A DNA stretch of 64,000 nt, from the NCBI GenBank assembly GCA_035622175.1, contig DASPVV010000076.1, positions 9,905 to 73,904 of the forward strand, given 5' to 3'. The notes under the pieces were generated by a model. It made no database searches, had not been told where the DNA came from, and saw only the letters and a program-made list of their open reading frames with translations. Source of the DNA: JAFAGX01 sp035622175. Lineage in GTDB: Bacteria; Acidobacteriota; Terriglobia; Terriglobales; Acidobacteriaceae. Positions 32,996 to 42,800 of the stretch are shown here, piece by piece. The translations under genes were made by a program, and so were the position numbers. The stretch's first letter is position 1. Every line of letters begins with the position of its first letter.

Positions 32996-35900
32996 CTAGA
33001 ATGAAAACCGGAGCGAATACTGCATCACCCGCGGCTGAGTTAAGGATGGCGGATTGAATATGCCGAAGCCGGTGTTGTCCACCAAATCTTCGCCTGTCAG
33101 AGAGTTCGCAGCGTCAAAGCGCACGGAGTTGGTGACATTGAACACTTCCCACGCAAAGCGAAGCGACTTCTGTTCGCCCAGGCTCCACATTTTGGAGAGC
33201 CCAGAATCGATTCCGAAGAAACCTGGGCCGCGGAAGTTATTGCGCTCCCCGGCTTCACCGGGGTAGGTAGCACGGAAGGTTGCGTTCTCAGCACCTGGAT
33301 AGCAAGCGCAGGTGAGATTGAGCGAGTTTTGGAAGACGGTCGGATCTCCCTCCGAGTTAAAGAACACACCCGTCTTGGGTTTCGGACCGACCACGAAGGA
33401 CGACCCTTCTAACTCAAAATCTGTGGACCAACCGTTACCGGCAAAGACGGAAAACGGGAATCCGCTCGTCCACCGAAATAGGCCGTTGAATCCCCATCCT
33501 CCAAGGATTCCGTTCACCCAACCTTTGGTGCCACCTCCCCAGTGGCGCCCATGTCCGTACGGCAAGTCCCACACCCAATTCGAATTCAGTTGATGAGTCG
33601 TGTCGAAGTCAGAAGGCGCGCGCCACAGGTTGGGAGCAAACGCGTTAATCACCTGGTTGTTATAGGCTACCCCCCCGGCTGCCTCAAAGCCATTCACCCG
33701 CTCCGCGTTAGACCCGGCGTCGATCGACTTCGAGTAGACGTAGTTGAAATCAAATTGCAGACCGGCGGTCATCGAATGCCGCAAAGTAAGCTGCAAGCCG
33801 TTGTAATTGCTGTTGCCCCGGGTTTGCCAGCCATAGAGCGAAGAGAACTGGGCCTGATAGTACCTGAAAGCTTGGGTGTTTCCCGCCGGTCCCGCGCAAG
33901 CCGGAAAGCAGAATACGTCCGCGGTCTCCAAGGCCAACGTCTCATTGCCTAAGTTAGCATAGTAGTTATCATACATATTCTGCGTGGCTGTCGGATTAGC
34001 TGGAATATTGGGAGCAAAGCCGCTGATGCCTGCCGGCCCAGCCGCCGTCGGGAACAGATCTTGCCAATACGGAATCGGTTTGAGGGAGCTCTCGGGCGTG
34101 TTGGCGTAGCCGGCCTTCGATAACATGTCAGCCGCAGTGAAATAATCCATATGGCTTTTTGGATCGACCAGATCGAGGGGTTCCGACAAATCAATTTCCT
34201 GCAACAGGTGGTGGGCAAAGCGCCCCGTGTACGTAGCTTCGAAGACGAAATTGCGCGCCAGTTCGCGGCTGAGCGAAAAGTCCACCACGTGAGAGTACGG
34301 AGTCTTCAGGTGGTCATCAATCCCCCACGCGATCGCCAGCCCGTAGGTGTTTGGATCGGTGGAAGGTGTGTAGGGAAATCCGTGGGGAATGGGAGCCCCG
34401 GGGTTCGGAGGAAGGTTGTCAACTCCTAGCAAGCCCGTGTAGCGTGGCGTGTCATCTACCGTAAGTACGCCAGCCGGATTGCTGAGGGTTGTGGTCAGGC
34501 CCCACGAGCCGTTGCGATCAAAGGTGTTGACCACACCTTCTCCAAAGTGGTCGTAGTAAAGGCCGTAGCCGGCACGGATGGAACTCTTGCCCGGATCGCC
34601 CACAATCTTGTGCCAGAATCCACTGGCGGCATGAGGAGCATAGGCGATTGCGAAGCGCGGGGCTATATCGTCGTAATTCCAACCCCAATAAGGCTTCTTG
34701 CCGTTCGCCTGACCGGAAAGATCAAAGGTGATGTTCGGCTGGTTGGTTACACCCTCAAACATGCTGTTGATGCGATTCTGGAACCACTGGTGCATGTCGA
34801 TCGTAGGCGAGACCTGGTTCCCCCTATTCTCAAACGGAGGTTGTAGCAGCGAATAGCGCGCCCCGTAAGTTACCGTCAAGTTGGGAGTGATATTCCATTT
34901 GTCCTGCAGGTACATCTCTCCTTCAAAATTCTGGAAATGGCGAGGAACGAGTTCTCCGTTAGGGATTGCGTTCCCGAACTTGTCTTGGTTCGCAACGTCG
35001 TACACCTGGCTCATCAGGCCTGCCACTTGCACTGCTGCAAAGCTGTAAGAAGTTCCGAAGGCTTCGGTAACCAGGGGAAAAGTCGGGTTGATGGAGGGAT
35101 CGAGGCTTACTCCAGTATTCGCGATAAACGAGGGACTCATCCAATACAGGTTGGCATAGCCGGAGGAAATGTTCTGTGCGCTCGATTCACGGTTGTTATG
35201 AATCAGGCGCCAGTTCGTGCCAAACTGCAGGGTGTGTTTGTCTTTGGTCCAGGACACATTGTCGATGAAATTGTGCACCGGTACATTGGTGAAAATGCTG
35301 GCCGAGCCGACGCCGATCGTGTCGTCGAGACCACGCAGAGTGTTGTAATCCTGACTGTTGATCCCGCCTTGCCCGAGCCCCTGGCGGATGAACGCGTACC
35401 GCAGGTTGTTGATGAGGTTGTTGGAGATGAGGTAGACATAGCCGGCTGCGATTCCCTTGCTGTTGTTGGTGACATACTGGTTCGAAGGAAGCCCGGGAAA
35501 CTGCGGTGGCTTCGATTCGTGGTCGTTCTGCAGATTGCCGCGTACGAACAGCGACTGGTTCCCGCTGGTGGTGATTTTGTAGTCGAGCTTTACGATGTAG
35601 GTGTTGAGGCTTGTCGGGTCATTGCCAGGGAAGAGAAAACCTGCAGAATTCAGGCCGTCTGGGGTGTTGACCGCGTTGCCACACAAGGTGCAGTTGGGTT
35701 GCGGATAATGCATGAATAGCGCGTTTGGGTTAGCGCCACCGATGTTGGCGATCAACCCATTGGGGCCTGGCCCCGCCGACCCGGGCGTCGGTGGGCAGGT
35801 GCCATTCGCCGCGCAACCCACGTCGATCGATGCGATTTGGGCCGGGCTCAACGTAGCCACGTAGTCGGGGGCAAAGGCGGCAACATTCTGTACGGTTACA

Positions 35901-36976
35901 CCGTTGGCGTTCGGTGTTCCCAACACACAATTGGGGTCAGAGGCTGGATTACACAAATACTTTAGGTTACCTTGGTCCATACTCTCCGTCGGTATCACCC
36001 GCGTGGTCGGCACTTGGTCGGCAGTGCGCTGGCCTTCATAGGCGCCGAAGAAAAATAGACGGTCCTTTTTGATAGGTCCACCGATGGTGCCGCCAAAAGT
36101 ATTACGAAGGATGTGCTGCGGAATGTTGGGCAGCCCTTCCCCCAACTCCGCATGTTTATTAAACCAGTCGTTGGCCACGTCGAAGCTGGGGCGGTGATAT
36201 TCATAGATGGAGCCGTGAATGTTGTTGGTCCCGCTCTTGGTGACCAGGTCCACTTGCGCCCCCGACGAGCGCCCGGAGGCCGCGTCGTAATTGCTGGTGG
36301 TAACTCGGAACTCCTGCAATGAGTCGAGTGTAGCCCGCATCGCCCCTTCGAAGGCATAGCCTTCCAACTGGTCGTTGTCATCCAACCCGTCCAGGGTAAT
36401 GTTGGTCTGATCGCTGCGAGCACCGTTTACCGCGCCACCACGGCTATCGTAGTCCTGCTGATCGTTAGTGGTTTTGCCGATGTAGACTACGCCCGGCTGC
36501 AGACTCAGAATAGCCGCCGGGTCGCGGCCTTCCGAAGGCAAATCTGTGAGTTGCCGTGCATTGAAGTTGTTGCCAAGCGTCGCGTCCTGCGTGTTGACCA
36601 TGGGCGCTTCGCCGGTGACCTCAATAACCTCGGTGGCCTTCCCCACTTGCATGGAGACGTCCAGAGTTGTTGGCTGGCTCACTTGCAATGTCACGTTATC
36701 CCGCTTCACCATCGCGAACCCCGGGTTTGCGACCGTCAGCGTATAAGTCGCGGGCGGAACCTCCAGGAACTGATAGCTGCCGTCATTGCCTGACTTGGTT
36801 GTCCGCGAAAATCCCGTCGCAGGATTACTGAGCGTGACCTTGGCGCCTAGCAGCACCGCGCCTTTGGGATCAGTGATCGTGCCCTTCAAAGAGCTGGTTC
36901 CGTTTTGCCCGGAAACCAGAGAGCTGAGCGCCAGCAAAAATCCGACCCATGGAGCCACTACCCGCACGTTCCGCAT
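32996..36976 (-). CDS. Oar-like TonB-dependent outer-membrane receptor
   Basis: 1326 residues. Signal peptide (residues about 8-23), a carboxypeptidase-regulatory-like domain at about 30-110 (GTITDPKGAVLLGAKVTLSN then FSRTTKSGNDGSYQFLEVPP), a plug domain from about 115 (EVIEVTGEAPMVNT) and a very long beta-barrel ending in MQYSLRFSF, whose final aromatic residue is typical of outer-membrane proteins. This is the Oar-like group that is greatly expanded in Acidobacteria, thought to import oligosaccharides or peptides. GAGGAG precedes the ATG by seven bases. The ligand is unknown and the neighbours do not define it. Confidence 0.88.
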   Translation of the reverse strand: MRNVRVVAPWVGFLLALSSLVSGQNGTSSLKGTITDPKGAVLLGAKVTLSNPATGFSRTTKSGNDGSYQFLEVPPATYTLTVANPGFAMVKRDNVTLQVSQPTTLDVSMQVGKATEVIEVTGEAPMVNTQDATLGNNFNARQLTDLPSEGRDPAAILSLQPGVVYIGKTTNDQQDYDSRGGAVNGARSDQTNITLDGLDDNDQLEGYAFEGAMRATLDSLQEFRVTTSNYDAASGRSSGAQVDLVTKSGTNNIHGSIYEYHRPSFDVANDWFNKHAELGEGLPNIPQHILRNTFGGTIGGPIKKDRLFFFGAYEGQRTADQVPTTRVIPTESMDQGNLKYLCNPASDPNCVLGTPNANGVTVQNVAAFAPDYVATLSPAQIASIDVGCAANGTCPPTPGSAGPGPNGLIANIGGANPNALFMHYPQPNCTLCGNAVNTPDGLNSAGFLFPGNDPTSLNTYIVKLDYKITTSGNQSLFVRGNLQNDHESKPPQFPGLPSNQYVTNNSKGIAAGYVYLISNNLINNLRYAFIRQGLGQGGINSQDYNTLRGLDDTIGVGSASIFTNVPVHNFIDNVSWTKDKHTLQFGTNWRLIHNNRESSAQNISSGYANLYWMSPSFIANTGVSLDPSINPTFPLVTEAFGTSYSFAAVQVAGLMSQVYDVANQDKFGNAIPNGELVPRHFQNFEGEMYLQDKWNITPNLTVTYGARYSLLQPPFENRGNQVSPTIDMHQWFQNRINSMFEGVTNQPNITFDLSGQANGKKPYWGWNYDDIAPRFAIAYAPHAASGFWHKIVGDPGKSSIRAGYGLYYDHFGEGVVNTFDRNGSWGLTTTLSNPAGVLTVDDTPRYTGLLGVDNLPPNPGAPIPHGFPYTPSTDPNTYGLAIAWGIDDHLKTPYSHVVDFSLSRELARNFVFEATYTGRFAHHLLQEIDLSEPLDLVDPKSHMDYFTAADMLSKAGYANTPESSLKPIPYWQDLFPTAAGPAGISGFAPNIPANPTATQNMYDNYYANLGNETLALETADVFCFPACAGPAGNTQAFRYYQAQFSSLYGWQTRGNSNYNGLQLTLRHSMTAGLQFDFNYVYSKSIDAGSNAERVNGFEAAGGVAYNNQVINAFAPNLWRAPSDFDTTHQLNSNWVWDLPYGHGRHWGGGTKGWVNGILGGWGFNGLFRWTSGFPFSVFAGNGWSTDFELEGSSFVVGPKPKTGVFFNSEGDPTVFQNSLNLTCACYPGAENATFRATYPGEAGERNNFRGPGFFGIDSGLSKMWSLGEQKSLRFAWEVFNVTNSVRFDAANSLTGEDLVDNTGFGIFNPPSLTQPRVMQYSLRFSF

Positions 36977-37408
36977 CCGAAAGCTCCTCGCCCGCGGGAG
37001 GTTCGTTGGTTCAATTGTTTGGCCCGCGGAATTAGAGAATTGAACAAACCCTGGGTGTTTTGTGGGCCGCTATTGTGCAACTTTTGCACCGCAATGTTCA
37101 AGCCCAAAATTTACCTACTCCCAATCGATTAAGGATCAACTCCTGGTCACAGCTTTTTTTGTCGGAAGCAGTGCGGACTCCCCCTCCAAGGTAATGGCAG
37201 GCCACGGGGTTCGAAAAAGCCCTGCAACTGGCATATCCCCAAGACAGGTTGTCGATGGAACTCTTTGCGGCGCATGCCCTTACGGGTTATTTGCCTCGGG
37301 CCACACTCACATTCGGTCGGCAGCGCATCATCCAAGGTTCGGATCGGGGCTCTAGGAGAGGCCGCCTCGACACGAGGCCCTCTTCGATCAGTCAGAGATG
37401 ACGGCCAC
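36977..37408. other. Divergent intergenic region with receptor promoter
   Basis: 432 bases between the receptor (minus) and the sigma-28-type promoter (plus). The first about 160 bases are less GC-rich and should hold the receptor promoter. I see no gene in it. Confidence 0.5.
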
Positions 37409-37436
37409 TAAAGTTTAGCGGTAACAATGCCGATAG
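37409..37436 (+). promoter_or_regulatory. Sigma-28 (FliA)-type promoter before a repeat protein
   Basis: TAAAGTTT, 12 bases, GCCGATAG. The -35 octamer is identical to that before flgM and the spacer is the same length. It is 39 bases before the ATG at 37,476. It lies outside the flagellar gene block and serves a protein of unknown function. Confidence 0.8.
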
Positions 37437-37475
37437 AACTTTGGTCGATCGAATCGCGTCGAGAGGAGAGAGCAA

Positions 37476-38057
37476 ATGTCAGTGTCCGGCATTCTCAGCA
37501 GCAGCTTCTCGGTTTCCGTTTCCATCACTTCTGTTTCCAGCACTCCTGCTTCCAGCAGTTCTGTTTCCAGCACTCAGAGCCCCGCAAACACCAGGCAGGA
37601 AATTCAACAGGACTTCGAGCAACTCGGGCAGGCTCTGCAGTCGGGGAACCTGACGGCGGCGCAGCAGGATTTTGCGACTCTCGAACAGCTCCTGCCGCAG
37701 AACAATTCAACCTCGGCGAATGCGAACAGCCCGCTTTCGCAAGCTTTCAGCCAGCTCTCACAAGATCTGCAGTCGGGGAATCTCACGGCGGCGCAGCAGG
37801 CCTATGCGACCATTCAGCAGGACTTCCAGGGGCAAGCAGCGCACTGGCAAGGTCACCATCACCATCATCACGCTGATGGCGAGGCCGGTAGCTTCGGCCA
37901 GTTATTCAGTCAACTAGGCCAGGACCTGCAATCGGGTAATCTCACGGCCGCTCAGAAGGCGTTCGCCGCATTGCAGCAAGACCTGGCACCTTGGACTGCG
38001 AGCAACGGGCAGTCTCAACCGGCGCAGTCGAGTTCGACCAGCGCCTCGGCAAGCTAA
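37476..38057 (+). CDS. Three-repeat LQSGNLTAAQ protein of unknown function, in the sigma-28 regulon
   Basis: 193 residues. Residues 1-40 are rich in Ser, Thr and Val without a clear signal peptidase site. Three copies of a helical unit, about 30 residues each, lie at about 45-74, 87-117 and 140-170: F-x-QL-x-QxLQSGNLTAAQ followed by -xxFAxLQQDL. A run of six His (residues 127-132, encoded with mixed CAC and CAT) sits between units 2 and 3. I do not recognise a named family; similar LQSGN repeat proteins occur as hypotheticals. GGAGAG precedes the ATG. The sigma-28-type promoter suggests a flagellum- or chemotaxis-related role, possibly a secreted or surface protein. Confidence 0.75.
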   Translation: MSVSGILSSSFSVSVSITSVSSTPASSSSVSSTQSPANTRQEIQQDFEQLGQALQSGNLTAAQQDFATLEQLLPQNNSTSANANSPLSQAFSQLSQDLQSGNLTAAQQAYATIQQDFQGQAAHWQGHHHHHHADGEAGSFGQLFSQLGQDLQSGNLTAAQKAFAALQQDLAPWTASNGQSQPAQSSSTSASAS

Positions 38058-38124
38058 ACCAAGCCCTGCCGTGAGGTGAACTCGCCCGGCAGACGTAAGG
38101 GCATGGAGCGAGAACGGGCTGTAT

Positions 38125-39474
38125 CTAGAAATCGCCTTGCCCGGCGGTTGCGGGGAGGGAGAAGTGCTGCGAATGAAGGCCGATGAGACCATGCTGGACG
38201 GCAAACAGACCGCAGGCTTTTTCGAGCGCTCCACCGGTGGCAAGCTCGTCGAGTGAAATCTCCAGGTCCGGTGGAGCGGAGACCAAGGTTCTTTCCGACG
38301 CTCGCTTGCTGGCCCCGCCGCCGGTAATGTGAAGCAGGATAGTCGCGTCTGCGCCGATCCTGCCCGATTGCAAGGCTTGCCTTAGAGCCGCAAGGGCAAC
38401 TCCGGCGGCGGGTTCGATATCGATGCCCTCGCATTGCTCAAAAAGCTCCATCGCCAGCAAAGCTTGCCGATTGTCGACGGCAAACATGTCGCCCTGGCTT
38501 TCGCGGAGGACATCGAACACTCCCCCGACAATCGAATAGGGCGGCCGTTGGTTTGAAAGAACTGTGGCCACGATCTCTTTCGTTAAGGCTCGGGCCGCAT
38601 CTGGGTCGGTCTCGACAAGGTCTCGCCGGCCCATTCTCCAGGAATCGTAAATGGGCGTGAAGGGCGCGTTTTGACTGAGCATCAGCCGGGGAAGAGCGCG
38701 ACCGAACCTGGAGTCTTCCACCAGCCTTTTTGCCGCCTCATGCGCCGCGATGGCCCCGGCGCCACTGCCGATGGCCTGAAAGTAGTAGTCGGGGAGCCTG
38801 CCGATGGTTTCGACCGCATTCAACATCGCGGTTGCCATGCCATCGCGTCGTCCAACGTTCTTCACTCCCCCTTCGGCAACGAAACCTTCCGCTTGCGAAA
38901 TGCGTTCGGCGAGTGAGATGGCGTCGGAGTAGGCAGAAGCTCCAGTGAGACAGACGATCTTGACGCAGGGCCTGAGGCGATGGGCGAACCGCATCTTCTC
39001 GATGCCGGAAGCAGGAATGAGAATCAGGCACGGCATGTCGTTCTCCGAGCACGCCCGGGCGAATGCCGCCGCCGTGTTTCCCGCGGAAGCCACCACCAGG
39101 GCACGAAAACTGTGTCTGGCAATGCGAGATAACACGCCTGAAACCTCAAGCTCCTTAAAGGTTGCGGTTTCGAGTGTGGCACCCCGTTCTGGCCAATACC
39201 CGCTGAACGTAATCCATAGGTGGGGAAGGCGAAGCTTCGCACTCAAGCGCGGGCTTTGGTAGGTGACTGTTTTCGCAGCATGGGCCGATTGATTTGCCCC
39301 TGGCAGCCAGCACTGATAACGGTCCATGCCCGCCGCCCGCCGGTTCGATTGCAGCGTGCGGGAGGAATAGCGCGTAGTGAGCAATGCGGGGGAGTGCGGG
39401 CGGGGACATGCCAGTCGCAAGCCGTCGTCGTCTAAGACCAAACCACACACCGGACAGATCAGCTGGTAGTGCAT
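38125..39474 (-). CDS. Cysteate-synthase-like PLP enzyme
   Basis: About 449 residues of the threonine-synthase fold. It starts with a Cys pair (MHYQLICPVCG) and has FSGYWPERGATLETATFKEL, with the likely PLP-binding Lys107. Further motifs are VVASAGNTAAAFA, EGGVKNVGRRDGMATAM, GRLPDYYFQAIGSGAGAIAA and ILLHITGGGASKR. This series matches cysteate synthase of coenzyme M-making archaea (O-phosphoserine + sulfite to L-cysteate + phosphate) more closely than threonine synthase. An in-frame GTG at 39,501 is an alternative start. It is divergent from a decarboxylase fusion at 39,822. Substrate use is inferred; threonine synthase is the main alternative. Confidence 0.72.
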   Translation of the reverse strand: MHYQLICPVCGLVLDDDGLRLACPRPHSPALLTTRYSSRTLQSNRRAAGMDRYQCWLPGANQSAHAAKTVTYQSPRLSAKLRLPHLWITFSGYWPERGATLETATFKELEVSGVLSRIARHSFRALVVASAGNTAAAFARACSENDMPCLILIPASGIEKMRFAHRLRPCVKIVCLTGASAYSDAISLAERISQAEGFVAEGGVKNVGRRDGMATAMLNAVETIGRLPDYYFQAIGSGAGAIAAHEAAKRLVEDSRFGRALPRLMLSQNAPFTPIYDSWRMGRRDLVETDPDAARALTKEIVATVLSNQRPPYSIVGGVFDVLRESQGDMFAVDNRQALLAMELFEQCEGIDIEPAAGVALAALRQALQSGRIGADATILLHITGGGASKRASERTLVSAPPDLEISLDELATGGALEKACGLFAVQHGLIGLHSQHFSLPATAGQGDF

Positions 39475-39821
39475 ACGGTTCGTCGCCGGCAATCGATTCA
39501 CCTCTGCCGTGGCCGGGCGACCGACGCGCGCTGGTACGCAATGAGTGGCCGTTCCATTAACCGTTTTTAAGAAATGAAGGCTTTCCCATGGCGAGGCGAG
39601 CGCTCCATTAGGATTTCTAATCCTCGCGTGGTCGAGAGCTCGATTCGCTGGTGGTTTCGGGCCATGGCGGCGTGGCCTCGCGGATCATCCGCATCCGCCC
39701 AGGAGCGTAGAGCAATCCGGATTCCTCGGTGACTCCCTGATTTCACGCTCCGCAGCCAGGAAGCGCCGACATCTGCCAATTCGGTCCCCGAATTGCTTGG
39801 ATTGAAGAGGGCAAGCCAAAA
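39475..39821. other. Divergent intergenic region between the PLP gene pair
   Basis: About 347 bases separating the cysteate-synthase-like gene and the decarboxylase fusion. No gene is supported. The two promoters must lie here, and a shared regulator is possible. GAAGAGG at 39,804 is the likely ribosome binding site of the plus-strand gene. Confidence 0.5.
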
Positions 39822-42800
39822 ATGTGCGCTGCATACCAGGCGATGGTGCCGACTCCGCCGGTTGAAACCGAGAAGGCGGAGCGGGTTGTGTCCGGGCAGC
39901 CATGCCAGACACTGGACCCATCGGATTGGGAAGGCTTCCGAGCCCAGGCGCACCGCATGCTCGACGATATTGTTGATTACACCAAAAACATCCGAGAACG
40001 TCCGGTTTGGCAGCCGATCCCGGAGGAAGTACGCCAGCGATTCCGCGAGGCTGTTCCTCTAGGGCCCTCGCCGCTTGCCGAAATCCATCAGGAGTTCATG
40101 AACCATATCCTGCCGTTTGCCGCCGGAAATGTTCATCCTGGGTTCATGGGCTGGGTCCATGGCGGGGGCACGCCGGTAGGGATGCTGGCGGAGATGCTGG
40201 CGGCGGGACTGAATGCCAACCTGGGTGGGCGCGATCAAGCGCCGCTTGAGGTCGAGCGTCAAATTACCAGCTGGATGCGAGCCATCTTCGGTTTTCCGGA
40301 GACTGCGAGCGGACTGTTCGTTACCGGCACGTCCATGGCAAACTTCATCGCCCTGGTCATCGCTCGGGATGCCGAACTTGGCTGCGACGTGCGCCGCCGC
40401 GGCGTGGCTGCCAGCGCAAAGAGGCTGACCGCGTATGGCTCGGCCGCAATTCACGGCTGCGTGGCGAAGGCAATGGATTTCTGCGGCCTCGGCAGCGATG
40501 CCCTGCGGCTGATTCCCACCGACAATCGTCACCGCATGGACTTGGGGGGGCTCGCAACCGCCATCCAGAACGACCGCGAAGCCGGCTTCCAACCTTTTCT
40601 GGTGGTGGGAACCGCTGGAACCGTCGACACCGGAGCCATTGACGACCTGGCGGGAATCGCCGACATCGCCCACCGCCAAAAACTCTGGTTCCACGTGGAT
40701 GGTGCGTATGGAGCCTTGGCGATGTTTGCTCCCGAGCTTGCTCGAAAGCTCCTTGGCGTCGAACGCGCCGACTCGCTGGCCTTCGATTTCCATAAGTGGG
40801 GCCAGGTTCCCTACGATGCCGGGTTTATCCTGGTTCGCGACGGCGCTTTGCAGCGCAACGCCTTTCGGGCTCCCTCAGCCTACTTGCAACGCGCAACCCA
40901 CGGGCTTGCCGCCGGACCGCCCTGGCCCTCGGACTACGGTCCGGACCTGTCACGCGGGTTCCGAGCGCTGAAGACGTGGTTCACCTTGAAGGTCTACGGC
41001 ACCGTAGCCATCGGAGCGGCGGTTGCGCGGACGTGCGAATTGGCACGCTACCTGGGACGGCGCATCACAGAAGTGCCGGAGCTGGAACTGCTGGCCCCGG
41101 TCGAACTGAACATCGTTTGTTTTCGCTACCGGGCGGTTGAGTCCGAGGAGGTGAATGCCAGGATTGTGGTCGAGCTGCAGGAGTCGGGAACGGTTGCCCC
41201 ATCGACCACGCGTATCGCCGGCCAGTTGGCGATCCGGGTGGCCCTCGTCAATCACCGCACGGGACGGGACGAAATCGACATCCTGTTGAACAAGACACTA
41301 GAGCTCGGACGCCGCATCGTGAAGAACAGAGACGCCAGCGGCCGTACAGCTTCTGACGCCGGCAGCGCGGACTCCGGACCACGAGTGGCCTGGGAAGGGG
41401 CCTTGCGGGAGGTCGAGAACCAACTGGCATCGAATCCGGGTTCGATCGATCTGCTTCTAAAGCGAGCCTCGTTGTTTTCTGAGCTGCGCCGGCTGGTGGA
41501 TGCGAGAAACGACTATATCAAGGTGCTCGAGCGCGAGCCGTCTCATCGGGTCGCCCTGAACAACCTGGGCTGCGTGCTGATGGCCACGGGGCATCGGAAG
41601 GCTGCGGGCATCGCCTACAAAGAGGCGGTGGCGCGGCATCCCGACGATCTCATGAGCCGGGTGAATCTGGGCTACTTTCTGCTCGAAGAGTGCGAGCGGC
41701 TGACGGTCTACGAGCAGGCCGAGCAAGCGCTGGCGCTCAGGCGCGAAGCCCGCGAGCACTTCGAACAAGCTTTGCGCGTACAGCCGGATTATGAGAAAGC
41801 CCATGAAGGGCTGTCTTACGTGCTGGCGGACCTGGGCGACGAGCAAAAGGCAGAGTGGCACCGCCGCGAGGCGTTCCGCAGCCGCAGCATCATCCCCTTG
41901 GCCTATCGCGGGGAACGCGCGGCATTGCCGGTACTGCTGCTGGTGGCAGCGAGCGGTGGCAACGTACGCCTGCAGAAATTTCTGGACGATACCATCTTCC
42001 GAACCTATGTCGTGCTGCCGGAGTTCTGCGATGGCGAAACTCCGCTGCCGGTTCACCGCCTGGTCATCAATGCCATCGGTGATGCCGAGGTGTCGTCGGT
42101 AGCGTTGGCTGCCGCGCAGTCCGTCATCGCACGGACCACGGCGCCAGTCATCAATTCGCCGGCCGCCGTCCTGGCCACCGGCAGGAGCAACAACGCCCAA
42201 CGTCTCTCCGGCCTGCCGGGGGTGATGACGCCAATCACGGCCACGCTGCCGCGGGAGCAGCTCTCCCATGCCGACGTCGAAGTCACGCTGGCTCGCCACG
42301 GCTTGCAGTTCCCTCTTCTGCTCAGGACACCCGGCTTTCACACCGGGCTGCATTTTCTGCGCGTGGACAATCTCGAAGCGCTTCCCGACACCCTGGCGAA
42401 GCTTCCAGGCGAGGAGTTGGTCGTGATGCAGTACCTCGATGCGCGTGGGGCGGACGGGAAAACACGCAAGTACCGGGCGATGGTGATCGACGGCCAACTC
42501 TATCCGCTACACTGTGCCGTTTCGAGCCATTGGAAAATCCACTATTTTACCGCTGAGATGGAAAACAATCCCGCGCACCGCGCGGAAGACGAAGCGTTCC
42601 TCGAAAACATGTCCGGCGTGCTCGGCCCGCTGGCCATGAATGCGCTCGAGAGAATCCAGTCCGTGCTTGGTCTGGATTACGGAGGCATTGATTTTGGCTT
42701 GAGCGCGAAGAGAGAGGTTCTGTTGTTCGAGGCCAATGCCACCATGGTAGTCAATCCGCCTGAACCAGATGCGCGATGGAATTACCGTCGGCCTGCCTAT

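Noticed and set aside
37854..37871. Six-His run as a sign of vector sequence
   Set aside because: It is inside a repeat protein with matching composition on both sides, uses mixed CAC/CAT codons and has no cloning-site context.
41457..42497. 346-residue frame opposite the decarboxylase fusion
   Set aside because: Mirror of a continuous, motif-bearing gene; no recognisable domain.
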